Of a stretch of DNA of 64,000 bases, positions 1 to 9,139 are shown in pieces; the first letter of the stretch is position 1; each line of letters starts with the position of its first letter. The position numbers and the translations under genes are program-made. Source of the stretch: Oscillospiraceae bacterium (GTDB lineage: Bacteria > Bacillota > Clostridia > Oscillospirales > WRJC01); the NCBI GenBank assembly GCA_009783265.1, contig WRHM01000006.1, positions 62,001 to 126,000 of the forward strand, given 5' to 3'. The notes under the pieces are model-generated. The model was not told the DNA's origin. It ran no database searches and saw only the letters and a list, made by a program, of their open reading frames with translations.

Positions 1-7
1 AAATAAA

Positions 8-1102
8 ATGATACAACGGCGAAAAACAAAAGAAATAAAAGTCGGCAATATAAAAATCGGCGGGGATAATAAAATATCTGTGCAGTCTATGATAAAAGCA
101 AATCCCGATGATTTTGACAAATTAAAAAATCAAATTGCGGCTTTGAAATATGCGGGCTGCGATATTGTAAGAATGGCGATAGTTAATTTGGAAAACGTAA
201 AAATAATTTCTAAATTAAAAGAACTTGCCGCAACAGATAAAAATTATGATATTCCGTTAGTCGCAGATATTCATTTTAATTATAAATTAGCTATAGAATC
301 GGCTTATGCCGGAATCGACAAAATCAGAATAAATCCCGGAAATATCGGCGGAGACGACAGGGTAAAATCAGTCGCCGATATATGCAGGACAAAAAAAATC
401 CCGATAAGAATCGGGGTAAACGGCGGTTCTCTTGAATCTCAGATATTGGCAAAATACGGAGGCCCAACAGCCGCGGCTATCGCGGAAAGCGCGGTATATA
501 ATATAAAACTTCTTGAAAAATATGACTTTAACGATATAATTATTTCTGTAAAATCATCGGACGTCGATAAAATGATAGAGTCTAATTTAATTTTAGCAGA
601 AATGTGCTGTTATCCGTTACATATCGGAGTCACGGAAGCAGGGACAAGCCATATAGGGCTTATAAAAAACTCTATCGGAATCGGAAGTCTGTTACAGAGA
701 GGATTAGGGGATACGATAAGAGTATCTCTGACAGGCGATCCGGTCATGGAAGTTTACGAGGGGATTTCTATTTTAAAATCCCTCGGTTTATATTATAAAT
801 CAATAGAGATTATATCGTGTCCCACATGCAGAAGATGCATGACTGATAATATATCAATCGCAAACGAAGTCGAGAAGCGGCTTATCCCGGTTGAGAAAAA
901 AATCAAAGATAATATAAAAATAAAAATCGCGATTATGGGCTGCGCGGTAAACGGCCCGGGAGAGGCAAAAGAAGCGGATATAGGCATTTCGGGAGGAAAC
1001 GGCGAATTTTTATTTTTCAAATACGGAGAGCCGGTAAAAAAAATACCAGAAGAAAAAGCCGTTGATATATTAATTGAAGAAGTTGAAAAAATGATAATAT
1101 AA
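8..1102 (+). CDS. ispG: 4-hydroxy-3-methylbut-2-enyl diphosphate synthase (IspG/GcpE)
   Basis: Cytosolic Fe-S enzyme of the MEP isoprenoid pathway that converts MEcPP to HMBPP. The 364-residue length fits the short bacterial form without the plant-type insert. An N-terminal TIM barrel (about 1-255) is followed by the Fe-S domain. Cys271 and Cys274 lie in a CPTCRRC motif, Cys312 lies in GCAVNGPGE, and Glu319 follows Cys312 by seven residues; this is the family's three-Cys/one-Glu cluster ligand pattern. The ATG follows directly on the window edge, so its ribosome site is not visible. polC starts 23 nt downstream on the same strand, and ispG-polC adjacency is common in Clostridia, where rseP and dxr usually lie upstream. 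Confidence 0.97.
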   Translation: MIQRRKTKEIKVGNIKIGGDNKISVQSMIKANPDDFDKLKNQIAALKYAGCDIVRMAIVNLENVKIISKLKELAATDKNYDIPLVADIHFNYKLAIESAYAGIDKIRINPGNIGGDDRVKSVADICRTKKIPIRIGVNGGSLESQILAKYGGPTAAAIAESAVYNIKLLEKYDFNDIIISVKSSDVDKMIESNLILAEMCCYPLHIGVTEAGTSHIGLIKNSIGIGSLLQRGLGDTIRVSLTGDPVMEVYEGISILKSLGLYYKSIEIISCPTCRRCMTDNISIANEVEKRLIPVEKKIKDNIKIKIAIMGCAVNGPGEAKEADIGISGGNGEFLFFKYGEPVKKIPEEKAVDILIEEVEKMII

Positions 1103-1125
1103 ATAATAAAACGGAGGATTGCAAA

Positions 1126-4100
1126 TTGTCTGGAATTGCGAAAAACAATATTGAAATAAAAGAAAAGAAAATCTTTTTTGATATATTTAACAAATATTCT
1201 CCGTCGGAAATGGAAAAAAATATATTAAATAACGCGTCTGACATAAAAATTTTGGCAAACAGGGACGAAAGGGAAATAGACGTTTATTTAAGTTTTGAAA
1301 ATCTTGTCGAAAAAGATTTTTTACATAACATAGAAAAAAAATTATGCGAAGTATATAATTTAAACCAGATGTCTTTTAAGCCGAAATATAAAAAAGAATT
1401 GTTTTGCGAAGAATATTTTAATCAGATAATAATCGAAGCAAAAAGAATAACGGCAAACGCTTGGTTTCTGAAAGACAGCGAAATAAAAACAAATATTGAC
1501 GATATAAATATAAATAAAATTAAAATATATTTGGCCCACGGAGGCAAAAATTATTTAGAAGAAACGTCTAAATTTATTAATTTATTAAAAAAAATAATCG
1601 CTGATGAATTTGATTTTACCGCCGAAATAGAACTCGGCGGAATTGTCGCGCTGTATAAAAACGACAGTCAGGACAAAAAAAATATAAAAGAAGTTTTGGG
1701 AAAAATAGAAGAAGATTTAACAGATGAGTTAAAAGAAAAAAAGGCGACAAAAAAAATAATCAGAGAAATAAAAAAGCGCGAGATTCAAAATGAAAAAAAT
1801 ATTAAAATATATAACAAGACAAATAAACTGATAGATCTTGATCTGAAAACCGAAAACGAAAATGAAACCGGCGCTGTTGTTTACGACGAAGAAAATAAAA
1901 TTTTAAAAACAGGATATTTAACAACAAATTTTGAAATAAAATCTCCTGTTTTTTCAAAAATTGCGGAAAACGCGGAATCAGAAGAAGTTATTACGCCGGA
2001 TGATATTATTCCCATCAGTAAAATCGACGGGGATTTTATTTATAATTCTGAAAAAGGGAGCGTCAGCAATTTTGTTATAATATGCGGAAAAATATTTTCT
2101 ATTGACAGCAAAGAAATCCGCAGGTTTAATAAAACAAGTTTAAATATAAAAATTACGGATTACTGTTCGTCTATATCTGTTAAATTTATAGATAAAGACG
2201 AGATTGTATCTGAGCTGTTAAAAAAAATAGACAAAGACGACTGCGTTATAATTTCAGGCGAAACTGCGTTCAGCGACTTTGACGACGAAATAGTAATAAA
2301 TCTTGAATCTATGATAAAAACAAAAGAAATCATAAATATTGACACAGCCGAAAAAAAGAGGGTAGAGCTTCATTTGCATACTACTATGTCAAATATGGAC
2401 GCGACTATAAAACCGGACGAGATTATAAAACACGCGTATAAAACAGGCCATACCGCAGTCGTTATAACAGACCACGGAAATGTTCAGGGATTCCCCGAAG
2501 CGATGATCGAAAAAGAAAAGCTAAAACTCAAAGAAGGCGAAAAATTTAAAGTTATATACGGAATCGAAGGATATTTATTAGACGATACAGATAATTCTGT
2601 ATTCGGAAAAATAAACGCCAGATTCGGGAAAGATACGTTTGTTATATTTGATATAGAAACAACCGGGCTTTCGCCGTCTAACTGCGGTATAACAGAAATT
2701 GGGGCAGTTAAAATAAAAGAAGGGGAGATTACAGAAGAATTTAATACTTTTGTCAATCCCGGAATGCCGATCCCGGCAAGAATTACGGAACTCACAGGAA
2801 TATCTGACGAAACGGTAAAAGACGCTCCAAAAATAAAAGAGGCGTTAAAGAAATTTTTTGATTTTATCGGAAATGATATGCTTGTCGCGCATAACGCGAC
2901 TTTTGACATAGGGTTTATAAAAAAATATGCGGCTGTATGCAGATATAAATTTACGAACCCGTATATTGATACTCTCGCAATGTCGAGAAATATAAACAGA
3001 AATTTAAAAAACCACAGGCTTGAAACTCTGGTGGATTTTTATAAAATCGAGGATTTCGTGCATCACAGGGCATGCGACGACGCGCGCGCGCTTGCGATAA
3101 TTTTCATGAACATGACAGAGCAGTTAAAATCTTTCGGCGTTTTAACAGTATTTGAAATGAACGAAATGGCGAATCCATTGACAAAACAAACTTATCATAT
3201 AATTATTCTCGTAAAAAATAAAACAGGACTTAAAAATTTATATAAAATTGTTTCTGAAAGCTATCTGGATTATTTTTATAAAAGGGCGAGAATCCCAAAA
3301 TCTGTTCTTGAGCATTACAGGGAAGGTTTAATAATAGGGTCAGCTTGTGAAGCCGGCGAATTATTCACGGCAGCCGTAGAAGGCAAAAATGACGAAGAAT
3401 TAAAGAAAATCGCGGATTTTTACGATTATCTTGAAGTACAGCCCATAGGCAATAATATGTTTCTCGTAAACGACGGCACTGTTCCAAACGAAGAAACTCT
3501 AAAAAAATATAATATAAAAATTATAGAACTCGGAGAAAAATTAAATAAACCCGTAGCCGCTACGGGAGACGTTCACTTCTTGCGCAAATACGATGAAATA
3601 TCGCGCAAGATTTTACTCACGGGCATGAAGTTTTCAGACGCTGACAGGCATATTCCGTTGTATTACAGAACTACTAATGAAATGCTCGATGAATTTGATT
3701 ATATTTCAAAAGAAAAAGCTTATGAGATCGTAGTCGAAAATACAAATAAAATCGCGGATATGATAGAAGAGACGCGGCCTATACCGTTAGGTTATTATAC
3801 GCCTAAAATGGACGGCGCAGAAGAACGCCTGCGGGAAATCTGTTATAAAAAAGTTTATGAAATATATAAAAACCCTGTTCCGGAAATAGTTGCGACAAGG
3901 CTCGACAGAGAGTTATCGGCAATTATAAAAAACGGGTTCGCGGTTTTATATGTCATGGCGGTCGATTTGGTTTTAAAAAGCGAAGAACAGGGGTATCTTG
4001 TAGGCTCCAGAGGATCGGTCGGCTCTTCGTTTGTGGCGACTTTGACGGGAATAACCGAAGTTAATCCGTTGCCTCCGCATTATTATTGCAAAAATAAAAA

Positions 4101-5679
4101 CTGCGCATATTCTGAGTTTATAATTGACGGGTCATACGGCTCAGGTTATGATTTACCTGAAAAAAACTGTCCGGATTGCGGCGAAAAATTAGCGCAGGAA
4201 GGACAGGATATACCGTTTGAGACTTTTTTGGGGTTTAACGGCGAAAAAGCGCCTGATATAGATTTGAATTTTTCAGGAGATATTCAGTCGCTTATTCATA
4301 AATATACAGAAATTTTATACGGTCAGGAAAATGTTTTCAGAGCGGGAACAATCGGGACGCTCGGCGACAAAACAGCTTTCGGTTTTGTGAAAAATTATCT
4401 CGACGAGAAAAATATAAATTTAAACAAAGCCCATACGGACTGGCTCGTTTCGCAATGCGTCGGAATAAAAAGAACGACGGGTCAGCATCCCGGCGGAATC
4501 GTCGTAATGCCGAGGGAGTATGATATATATGATTTTACTCCAGTTCAGCATCCTGCCGACGATATAAAATCCGGGGTCGTCACTACGCATTTCGCTTTTG
4601 AGTTTATGCATGATACTATCTCAAAGCTTGATTTGCTTGGGCATGACGTTCCCACAAAATATAAAATTTTAAAAGACATGACCGGAATCGATGTAAGAGA
4701 TTTGCCGATGAATGATAAAAACGTTATGGAACTGTTTCTCTCGACAAAATCAATCGGGGTAAACCCCAAAGATATATATAACGACTTGGGAACTTTCGGG
4801 ATACCCGAAGTGGGGACAAAATTCGTAAGGCAAATGATAATTGAAACAAAACCCAAAACTTTTGCGGATTTACTGCAAATTTCGGGAATTTCCCACGGGA
4901 GGGGCATTTGGCTCGGCAACGCACAGGAACTTATAAAAAATAATATTTGCACGCTCTCGGAAGTTATAGGCATACGCGATAATATTATGCTTTATCTGAT
5001 GCACAAAGGCTTAGATTCAAGCACTGCGTTTGCCATAACAGAAAGCGTGCGCAAAGGCAAAGGATTAAAACCGGACTGGGAAAAAATAATGCTTGAGCAT
5101 AGTGTCCCCGATTGGTATATAAGCTCATGCAAAAAAATCGAATATATGTTTCCCAAAGCTCACGCTTCGGCGTATATGATAGCGGCAATGCGCCTCGGCT
5201 GGTTTAAAATTTACAGGCCGCTGGAATTTTACGCTTCTTATTTTTCAGTACAGCCCGAAGGTCTTGACGCAGAGCTTGTTTTATCGGGAATAGATTCAAT
5301 CAGGCGTTATATCGAAGAAATAGACAAAAAAGGCATAGAAGCCACACAAAAAGAAAACGATGTGATGACTGCTATGCTTTTAGTTCTTGAAATGTACGCC
5401 CGAAATTTAAGATTTTTACCGGTCGATATATATAAATCCGCAGCTTTTGAATATAAAATAGAAGACGGAAAAATCCGTCTGCCGTTTTCGTCGTTAAACG
5501 GATTAGGCGCGATTGCGGCTGAAAATATAGCCGCAGTCAGGGATAATCTAAACGGTAAAATATTTACTGTAGAAGATATACAGAAAAAAGCTAAATTAAC
5601 AAAAACAGTTATTAGCGTTCTCAAACGCAATAAAGTCTTTAGCGATATACTCGAAACCGATCAGATTTCGTTATTTTAA
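1126..5679 (+). CDS. polC: DNA polymerase III alpha subunit, Gram-positive type (PolC)
   Basis: Replicative DNA polymerase with built-in 3'-5' proofreading. The 1517 residues run: N-terminal domain (about 1-220), OB fold (about 300-400), PHP domain starting at HLHTTMSNMD (His416, His418), DEDD exonuclease inserted in the PHP domain (DIETTGLS with Asp509; ends near the HRACDDARA motif), then the polymerase core. A Cys-rich zinc site (CKNKNC, later CPDCG) lies near 988-1025. The catalytic PDIDLNF motif has Asp1044 and Asp1046, and HPGGIVVMP follows. The exonuclease-in-PHP order and the zinc site separate it from DnaE. The start is TTG at 1126, chosen because GGAGG at 1113-1117 sits 8 nt upstream and no ATG is better placed. 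It is probably co-transcribed with ispG. Confidence 0.97.
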   Translation: MSGIAKNNIEIKEKKIFFDIFNKYSPSEMEKNILNNASDIKILANRDEREIDVYLSFENLVEKDFLHNIEKKLCEVYNLNQMSFKPKYKKELFCEEYFNQIIIEAKRITANAWFLKDSEIKTNIDDININKIKIYLAHGGKNYLEETSKFINLLKKIIADEFDFTAEIELGGIVALYKNDSQDKKNIKEVLGKIEEDLTDELKEKKATKKIIREIKKREIQNEKNIKIYNKTNKLIDLDLKTENENETGAVVYDEENKILKTGYLTTNFEIKSPVFSKIAENAESEEVITPDDIIPISKIDGDFIYNSEKGSVSNFVIICGKIFSIDSKEIRRFNKTSLNIKITDYCSSISVKFIDKDEIVSELLKKIDKDDCVIISGETAFSDFDDEIVINLESMIKTKEIINIDTAEKKRVELHLHTTMSNMDATIKPDEIIKHAYKTGHTAVVITDHGNVQGFPEAMIEKEKLKLKEGEKFKVIYGIEGYLLDDTDNSVFGKINARFGKDTFVIFDIETTGLSPSNCGITEIGAVKIKEGEITEEFNTFVNPGMPIPARITELTGISDETVKDAPKIKEALKKFFDFIGNDMLVAHNATFDIGFIKKYAAVCRYKFTNPYIDTLAMSRNINRNLKNHRLETLVDFYKIEDFVHHRACDDARALAIIFMNMTEQLKSFGVLTVFEMNEMANPLTKQTYHIIILVKNKTGLKNLYKIVSESYLDYFYKRARIPKSVLEHYREGLIIGSACEAGELFTAAVEGKNDEELKKIADFYDYLEVQPIGNNMFLVNDGTVPNEETLKKYNIKIIELGEKLNKPVAATGDVHFLRKYDEISRKILLTGMKFSDADRHIPLYYRTTNEMLDEFDYISKEKAYEIVVENTNKIADMIEETRPIPLGYYTPKMDGAEERLREICYKKVYEIYKNPVPEIVATRLDRELSAIIKNGFAVLYVMAVDLVLKSEEQGYLVGSRGSVGSSFVATLTGITEVNPLPPHYYCKNKNCAYSEFIIDGSYGSGYDLPEKNCPDCGEKLAQEGQDIPFETFLGFNGEKAPDIDLNFSGDIQSLIHKYTEILYGQENVFRAGTIGTLGDKTAFGFVKNYLDEKNINLNKAHTDWLVSQCVGIKRTTGQHPGGIVVMPREYDIYDFTPVQHPADDIKSGVVTTHFAFEFMHDTISKLDLLGHDVPTKYKILKDMTGIDVRDLPMNDKNVMELFLSTKSIGVNPKDIYNDLGTFGIPEVGTKFVRQMIIETKPKTFADLLQISGISHGRGIWLGNAQELIKNNICTLSEVIGIRDNIMLYLMHKGLDSSTAFAITESVRKGKGLKPDWEKIMLEHSVPDWYISSCKKIEYMFPKAHASAYMIAAMRLGWFKIYRPLEFYASYFSVQPEGLDAELVLSGIDSIRRYIEEIDKKGIEATQKENDVMTAMLLVLEMYARNLRFLPVDIYKSAAFEYKIEDGKIRLPFSSLNGLGAIAAENIAAVRDNLNGKIFTVEDIQKKAKLTKTVISVLKRNKVFSDILETDQISLF

Positions 5680-5684
5680 TATAT

Positions 5685-6401
5685 TTAACGCATTTCATGC
5701 AATCCGTAAGCTTCGTTTACGTCCATTACAAATAATATGCCGTTTCCGGGCTCGTCGATTTTCAAATCGGTTTTTATCGATTCAACGATATTGTCCTTTA
5801 ATTCAGTTTTTGTTATTATAAAAACTTCTTCTTTTTCAGGCTCGATTTCTATTGAAAATACTTTCTGGACTTCATGTATACCTGCGCCTCTCCCGTTGAT
5901 AATCGTGCCGCCTCTCGCTCCGGCTTTATTTGCGGCGTCGATTACATATTCCGCTTGACCTTTATCAACTACTACGTAAATAATTTTATACATTCTATCT
6001 TTCACCTCATTGATTCCAAGTTTTTTTTCGGATTTTTCAATTATATCAGTTATAAAATTAATATCATTCATATTAATTTTATTGATTTCATCAATTATAT
6101 TCTTTTTTCCGGTAAATTCGGACACGGAAAGTGAAAACGCGATACCATGCTGAGGTTTGTGAAATTCCATTTCTTCACTTATGCCTTTTATCGCTTCGGC
6201 GGCTAATTCTTTTTCAATTATCATGATAACGATTTCTTTTCGGATTTCGTAAATACCCAAAAAGTCTAATAATTTATTATTTACAGTTCCTCTGCCTATA
6301 AACATGACTGCGCCTTTTATCCCGTGCTTTTTTGCAACTTTTGAAACTTTGGACGCAACGCCGAAGTTTACAACGCAACATATTAATTCAAATCCGGCCA
6401 T
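5685..6401 (-). CDS. Tandem PII-like signalling protein (two PII domains)
   Basis: The 238 residues hold two PII-type ferredoxin-like domains in a row: about 1-115, and about 130-238 starting at MYKIIYVVVDKGQ. The second copy shows the family pattern GARGGTIINGRG, then EPEKEEVFIITK, then a PGNGILFVMDV segment; the first copy has GAVMFIGRGT and HGIAFSLSV at matching places. PII proteins bind nucleotides and effectors and regulate transporters or enzymes. The gene lies 10 nt downstream of a DUF1538 membrane protein in the same operon, which suggests it gates or senses for that protein; this is inference. A covalent PII dimer would have to pair differently from the usual trimer. It is convergent with polC, with only 5 nt between stop codons. 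Confidence 0.8.
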   Translation of the reverse strand: MAGFELICCVVNFGVASKVSKVAKKHGIKGAVMFIGRGTVNNKLLDFLGIYEIRKEIVIMIIEKELAAEAIKGISEEMEFHKPQHGIAFSLSVSEFTGKKNIIDEINKINMNDINFITDIIEKSEKKLGINEVKDRMYKIIYVVVDKGQAEYVIDAANKAGARGGTIINGRGAGIHEVQKVFSIEIEPEKEEVFIITKTELKDNIVESIKTDLKIDEPGNGILFVMDVNEAYGLHEMR

Positions 6402-6411
6402 ATCGTGTTTT

Positions 6412-7890
6412 TCATACCTCGCTCTTTCTTGATTTTATTTTATAAATTAAACCTAAAACCTGTAACGCTATGAGGGGAGTCATTGCGACCATAGCAATAA
6501 CGCCGAAAGAATCAGTTAGTATATTAGAATGTTCTATAGCATCGGACGCGCCCTGCGCGAAAGCCAATATAAACGTAGCCGTCATTGGCCCGGACGCCAC
6601 GCCTCCTGAATCAAACGCAATGCCGATAAAAATTTTCGGAACAAAAAATGTCAGCAACAGTGAAATAAAAAATCCGGGAAGGATATAATGCCATAACTTG
6701 ATTCCGGGAACTACTATTCTGAGCATTGATAATCCTACAGCAAATGCCACTCCTATAGATAAAGTGGCTAAAACGGTTTTTCTTTTGATATATCCGCTCG
6801 TTACGCTCTCGATTTGCTGTGTTAAAACATATACGGCGGGTTCTGTAAGTATAACTAACATTCCAAGTAAAAACCCTGTTCCTACAAGAATCGCTTTGTT
6901 TTCATACATCGCGAGGCTATTCCCGATAAGATTGCCTACATTCATAAATCCCGCGTTTACGCCTACCAAAAAAATAATCAGCCCGATATATGTGTATATA
7001 AACCCTAAAACCATTTTGAAAAAAGCCCGCGGGTGAACTTTAAAGATTATTTTTTGAAATAATACGAGTATTAACACCATAGGCAGCAAGGCTACAAACG
7101 AATCTACTGCTATTTTGGGTATTTCTGTAATAAAAGATTCTAATAACGAACCTGTTCCGGCACCAGGAAGCGGTAATTCGCCTGCTATATTATCAGTTTT
7201 TATAAAAAAATTTAAAATCAATACGCCGAGGATAGCTCCCGTTGACATTATTCCAACCAATCCGAAACTATCTTCTTCCGAAGACTTGCTGTTTTTTTTC
7301 ATGGCTGATACACCGACGGACAAAGCTAATACAAGAGGAACCGTGAGAGCTCCGGTCGTTGCCCCTGAAGCGTCAAATCCTATTGCCATCATATCCGAAG
7401 ATGAAAAAACCGCAAGCACGGCTATTATACCATAAATTATAATAAATATTATATTTAAAGAAAAATTTTTAACAATTCTCGTTATTCCCAAAGCCAGCAT
7501 AACTCCCGTTCCGATTGAAACGGCAATAAGTATGACTATAGTAGAAATATAACCTCCCATGACCGAAGATACCTGAGCTGCAAGAACCTGTAAATCAGGT
7601 TCGGCAATATTTACGAAAAATCCAAGGAGAAACCCGATTATAATAACAAACCACAATGTGTTTGACTTGAGAAATGCCGTTCCCATGTGATTGCCGAACG
7701 GCAAGATGCCGATTTCGATACCAAACAATAATATAGACAACCCTAAAATTATGGCTATTGCCCCGATAATAAATTGAATTAAAAATGCTCCCGGTAAATG
7801 CACTAAAGTAAAATTAAGAATAAGAACAATAATTACTATCGGTGAAACGGCAGACAAAACTTCTTTTAATTTGCTCAATAAAACATTCAA
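6412..7890 (-). CDS. DUF1538-family multi-pass membrane protein
   Basis: The 492 residues contain roughly 12-14 hydrophobic segments. The protein is an internal direct duplication: GFLLGFFVNIAEPDLQVL in the first half matches GFLLGMLVILTEPAVYVL in the second, and FDASGATTGALTVP matches FDSGGVASGPMTAT. These paired glycine-rich motifs and an acidic residue within a membrane segment suggest a transporter or channel. I recognise the family as DUF1538, whose substrate is not established to my knowledge. The tandem PII gene follows 10 nt downstream, and a PII partner fits a gated transport protein. A purine-rich ribosome site (AAAGGGGA) lies about 13 nt upstream of the ATG. Confidence 0.75.
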   Translation of the reverse strand: MNVLLSKLKEVLSAVSPIVIIVLILNFTLVHLPGAFLIQFIIGAIAIILGLSILLFGIEIGILPFGNHMGTAFLKSNTLWFVIIIGFLLGFFVNIAEPDLQVLAAQVSSVMGGYISTIVILIAVSIGTGVMLALGITRIVKNFSLNIIFIIIYGIIAVLAVFSSSDMMAIGFDASGATTGALTVPLVLALSVGVSAMKKNSKSSEEDSFGLVGIMSTGAILGVLILNFFIKTDNIAGELPLPGAGTGSLLESFITEIPKIAVDSFVALLPMVLILVLFQKIIFKVHPRAFFKMVLGFIYTYIGLIIFLVGVNAGFMNVGNLIGNSLAMYENKAILVGTGFLLGMLVILTEPAVYVLTQQIESVTSGYIKRKTVLATLSIGVAFAVGLSMLRIVVPGIKLWHYILPGFFISLLLTFFVPKIFIGIAFDSGGVASGPMTATFILAFAQGASDAIEHSNILTDSFGVIAMVAMTPLIALQVLGLIYKIKSRKSEV

Positions 7891-7945
7891 ATATCTAAAT
7901 CCCCTTTCTTGATCTTAATTATTTTGCTATTTTGTTATTTTATTA

Positions 7946-8710
7946 TCAAAGCATTACAGTTCCGCCGCATACAGGAATACATACGCCCGAAACAAAAGAC
8001 GAAAGCTCTGACGCTAAAAATAAAACGGCATTTGCGATTTCCTGATCGGTTCCTCTGCGGTTAAGCGGCACGTTTTTTGAATATTTCGGCGCGATTTCTG
8101 TTTGATTTATCCTGTCTCTGTCACTGATTGTCCAGCCCGGCGCGACTTGATTTACGGTTATATTATATTTTCCGACTTCTTTTGCGAGAGTTTTATATAA
8201 CCCGTCCATACCTCTTTTTGCCGAAGCATAAGCTGAAGAATTTGCGTTGCACAAATACGAACACTCTGTATTTATGCCAATAAAACGCCCGCCGTTTTTT
8301 TCTTTCGCCATCATTGCCGGGATAAACGCTTTCGCCATAAGCACGTTATGCTTTACGCAGGAATCAAACTGCGACTGGAAATCTTTTAAATCCTGTTCCA
8401 AAACCGATACCCAGTTATACTGTATAACCGCATTGTTTACGACAATATCGGGATCGCCGAGGTCTTTTTTTATTTTATCCCGCATTAAATATACAGAATT
8501 TTCGTCGGTTATGTCGGCTTGGACTGCAATCGCCCTAACAGAATATAAATCTATAATTTGTTTAACTAATTCTTCAGCTTTTTCTTTGCTTTTAAAATAA
8601 TGCACGGCGATGTCGGCGCCGCATGAAGCGAGAGTTTTTATTATTACTCTGCCGAGTTGCCCCGTTGCTCCCGTAACGATTGCAATTTTCTTTTTTAAAC
8701 TTATTTCCAT
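7946..8710 (-). CDS. Short-chain dehydrogenase/reductase (SDR), FabG-like
   Basis: The 254 residues match the classical SDR length. The N-terminal TGATGQLGR motif (about 14-22) is the NAD(P)-binding glycine loop, NNAVIQ near residue 91 replaces the usual NNAG, and YASAKRG near 160-166 carries the catalytic Tyr-x3-Lys. The C-terminal segment SELSSFVSGVCIPVCGG is typical of FabG-type enzymes. The substrate cannot be assigned; sugar or polyol oxidation is possible given the carbohydrate genes nearby. It lies 55 nt upstream of the DUF1538 gene on the same strand and may be co-transcribed with it. Confidence 0.85.
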   Translation of the reverse strand: MEISLKKKIAIVTGATGQLGRVIIKTLASCGADIAVHYFKSKEKAEELVKQIIDLYSVRAIAVQADITDENSVYLMRDKIKKDLGDPDIVVNNAVIQYNWVSVLEQDLKDFQSQFDSCVKHNVLMAKAFIPAMMAKEKNGGRFIGINTECSYLCNANSSAYASAKRGMDGLYKTLAKEVGKYNITVNQVAPGWTISDRDRINQTEIAPKYSKNVPLNRRGTDQEIANAVLFLASELSSFVSGVCIPVCGGTVML

Positions 8711-8918
8711 AAAAATTTATTTCCTTTAATGTTATTTAATTTTATATTATATATTTCTGATTATATTAAAACGTAAATTTGTGAGGATGCCGTTTGAAAA
8801 TTAAAATAACGTATATTAGTTAGCAAGTTTATTACGCCGGAATTATATCGTTTGAATAAAAAATCCAACAAAACTTTCGCACAGAACTCTCTCTATATAA
8901 GAAGAGGTATGTTTTTAG

Positions 8919-8984
8919 AGAGGGGAAAGCGTTCCCCTCTTTAAATTTCTTTTTTGGTACTTTTTGCGAAATTACAAAAAGTAC
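8919..8984. other. Two strong hairpins in a 429-nt intergenic gap
   Basis: The gap 8711-9139 holds no gene. It contains a perfect 9-bp stem (8919-8927 with 8932-8940, loop AGCG) and, 16 nt on, a perfect 10-bp stem (8957-8966 with 8975-8984). They sit between the divergent SDR and araB genes, so they are not obvious terminators for either. They look like a dispersed intergenic repeat or the remains of a transcription unit. The flanks are very AT-rich. Confidence 0.5.
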
Positions 8985-9069
8985 ATAATATTTATATATT
9001 TATTATTATATATTATAAACTATAAATTTTATTGTTTTATGAATTATAAAAAAATTAATATAAAATATC

Positions 9070-9098
9070 TTGCTATAATTTTTTGTATATGCTATAAT
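9070..9098 (+). promoter_or_regulatory. Probable sigma-A promoter of araB
   Basis: TTGCTA at 9070-9075 and TATAAT at 9093-9098 are separated by 17 nt. The araB ATG is at 9140. No obvious AraR operator palindrome was recognised. Confidence 0.6.
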
Positions 9099-9139
9099 TT
9101 TAATAATTTATAATATGGAAACGAGGTTGAGTTTATTAT

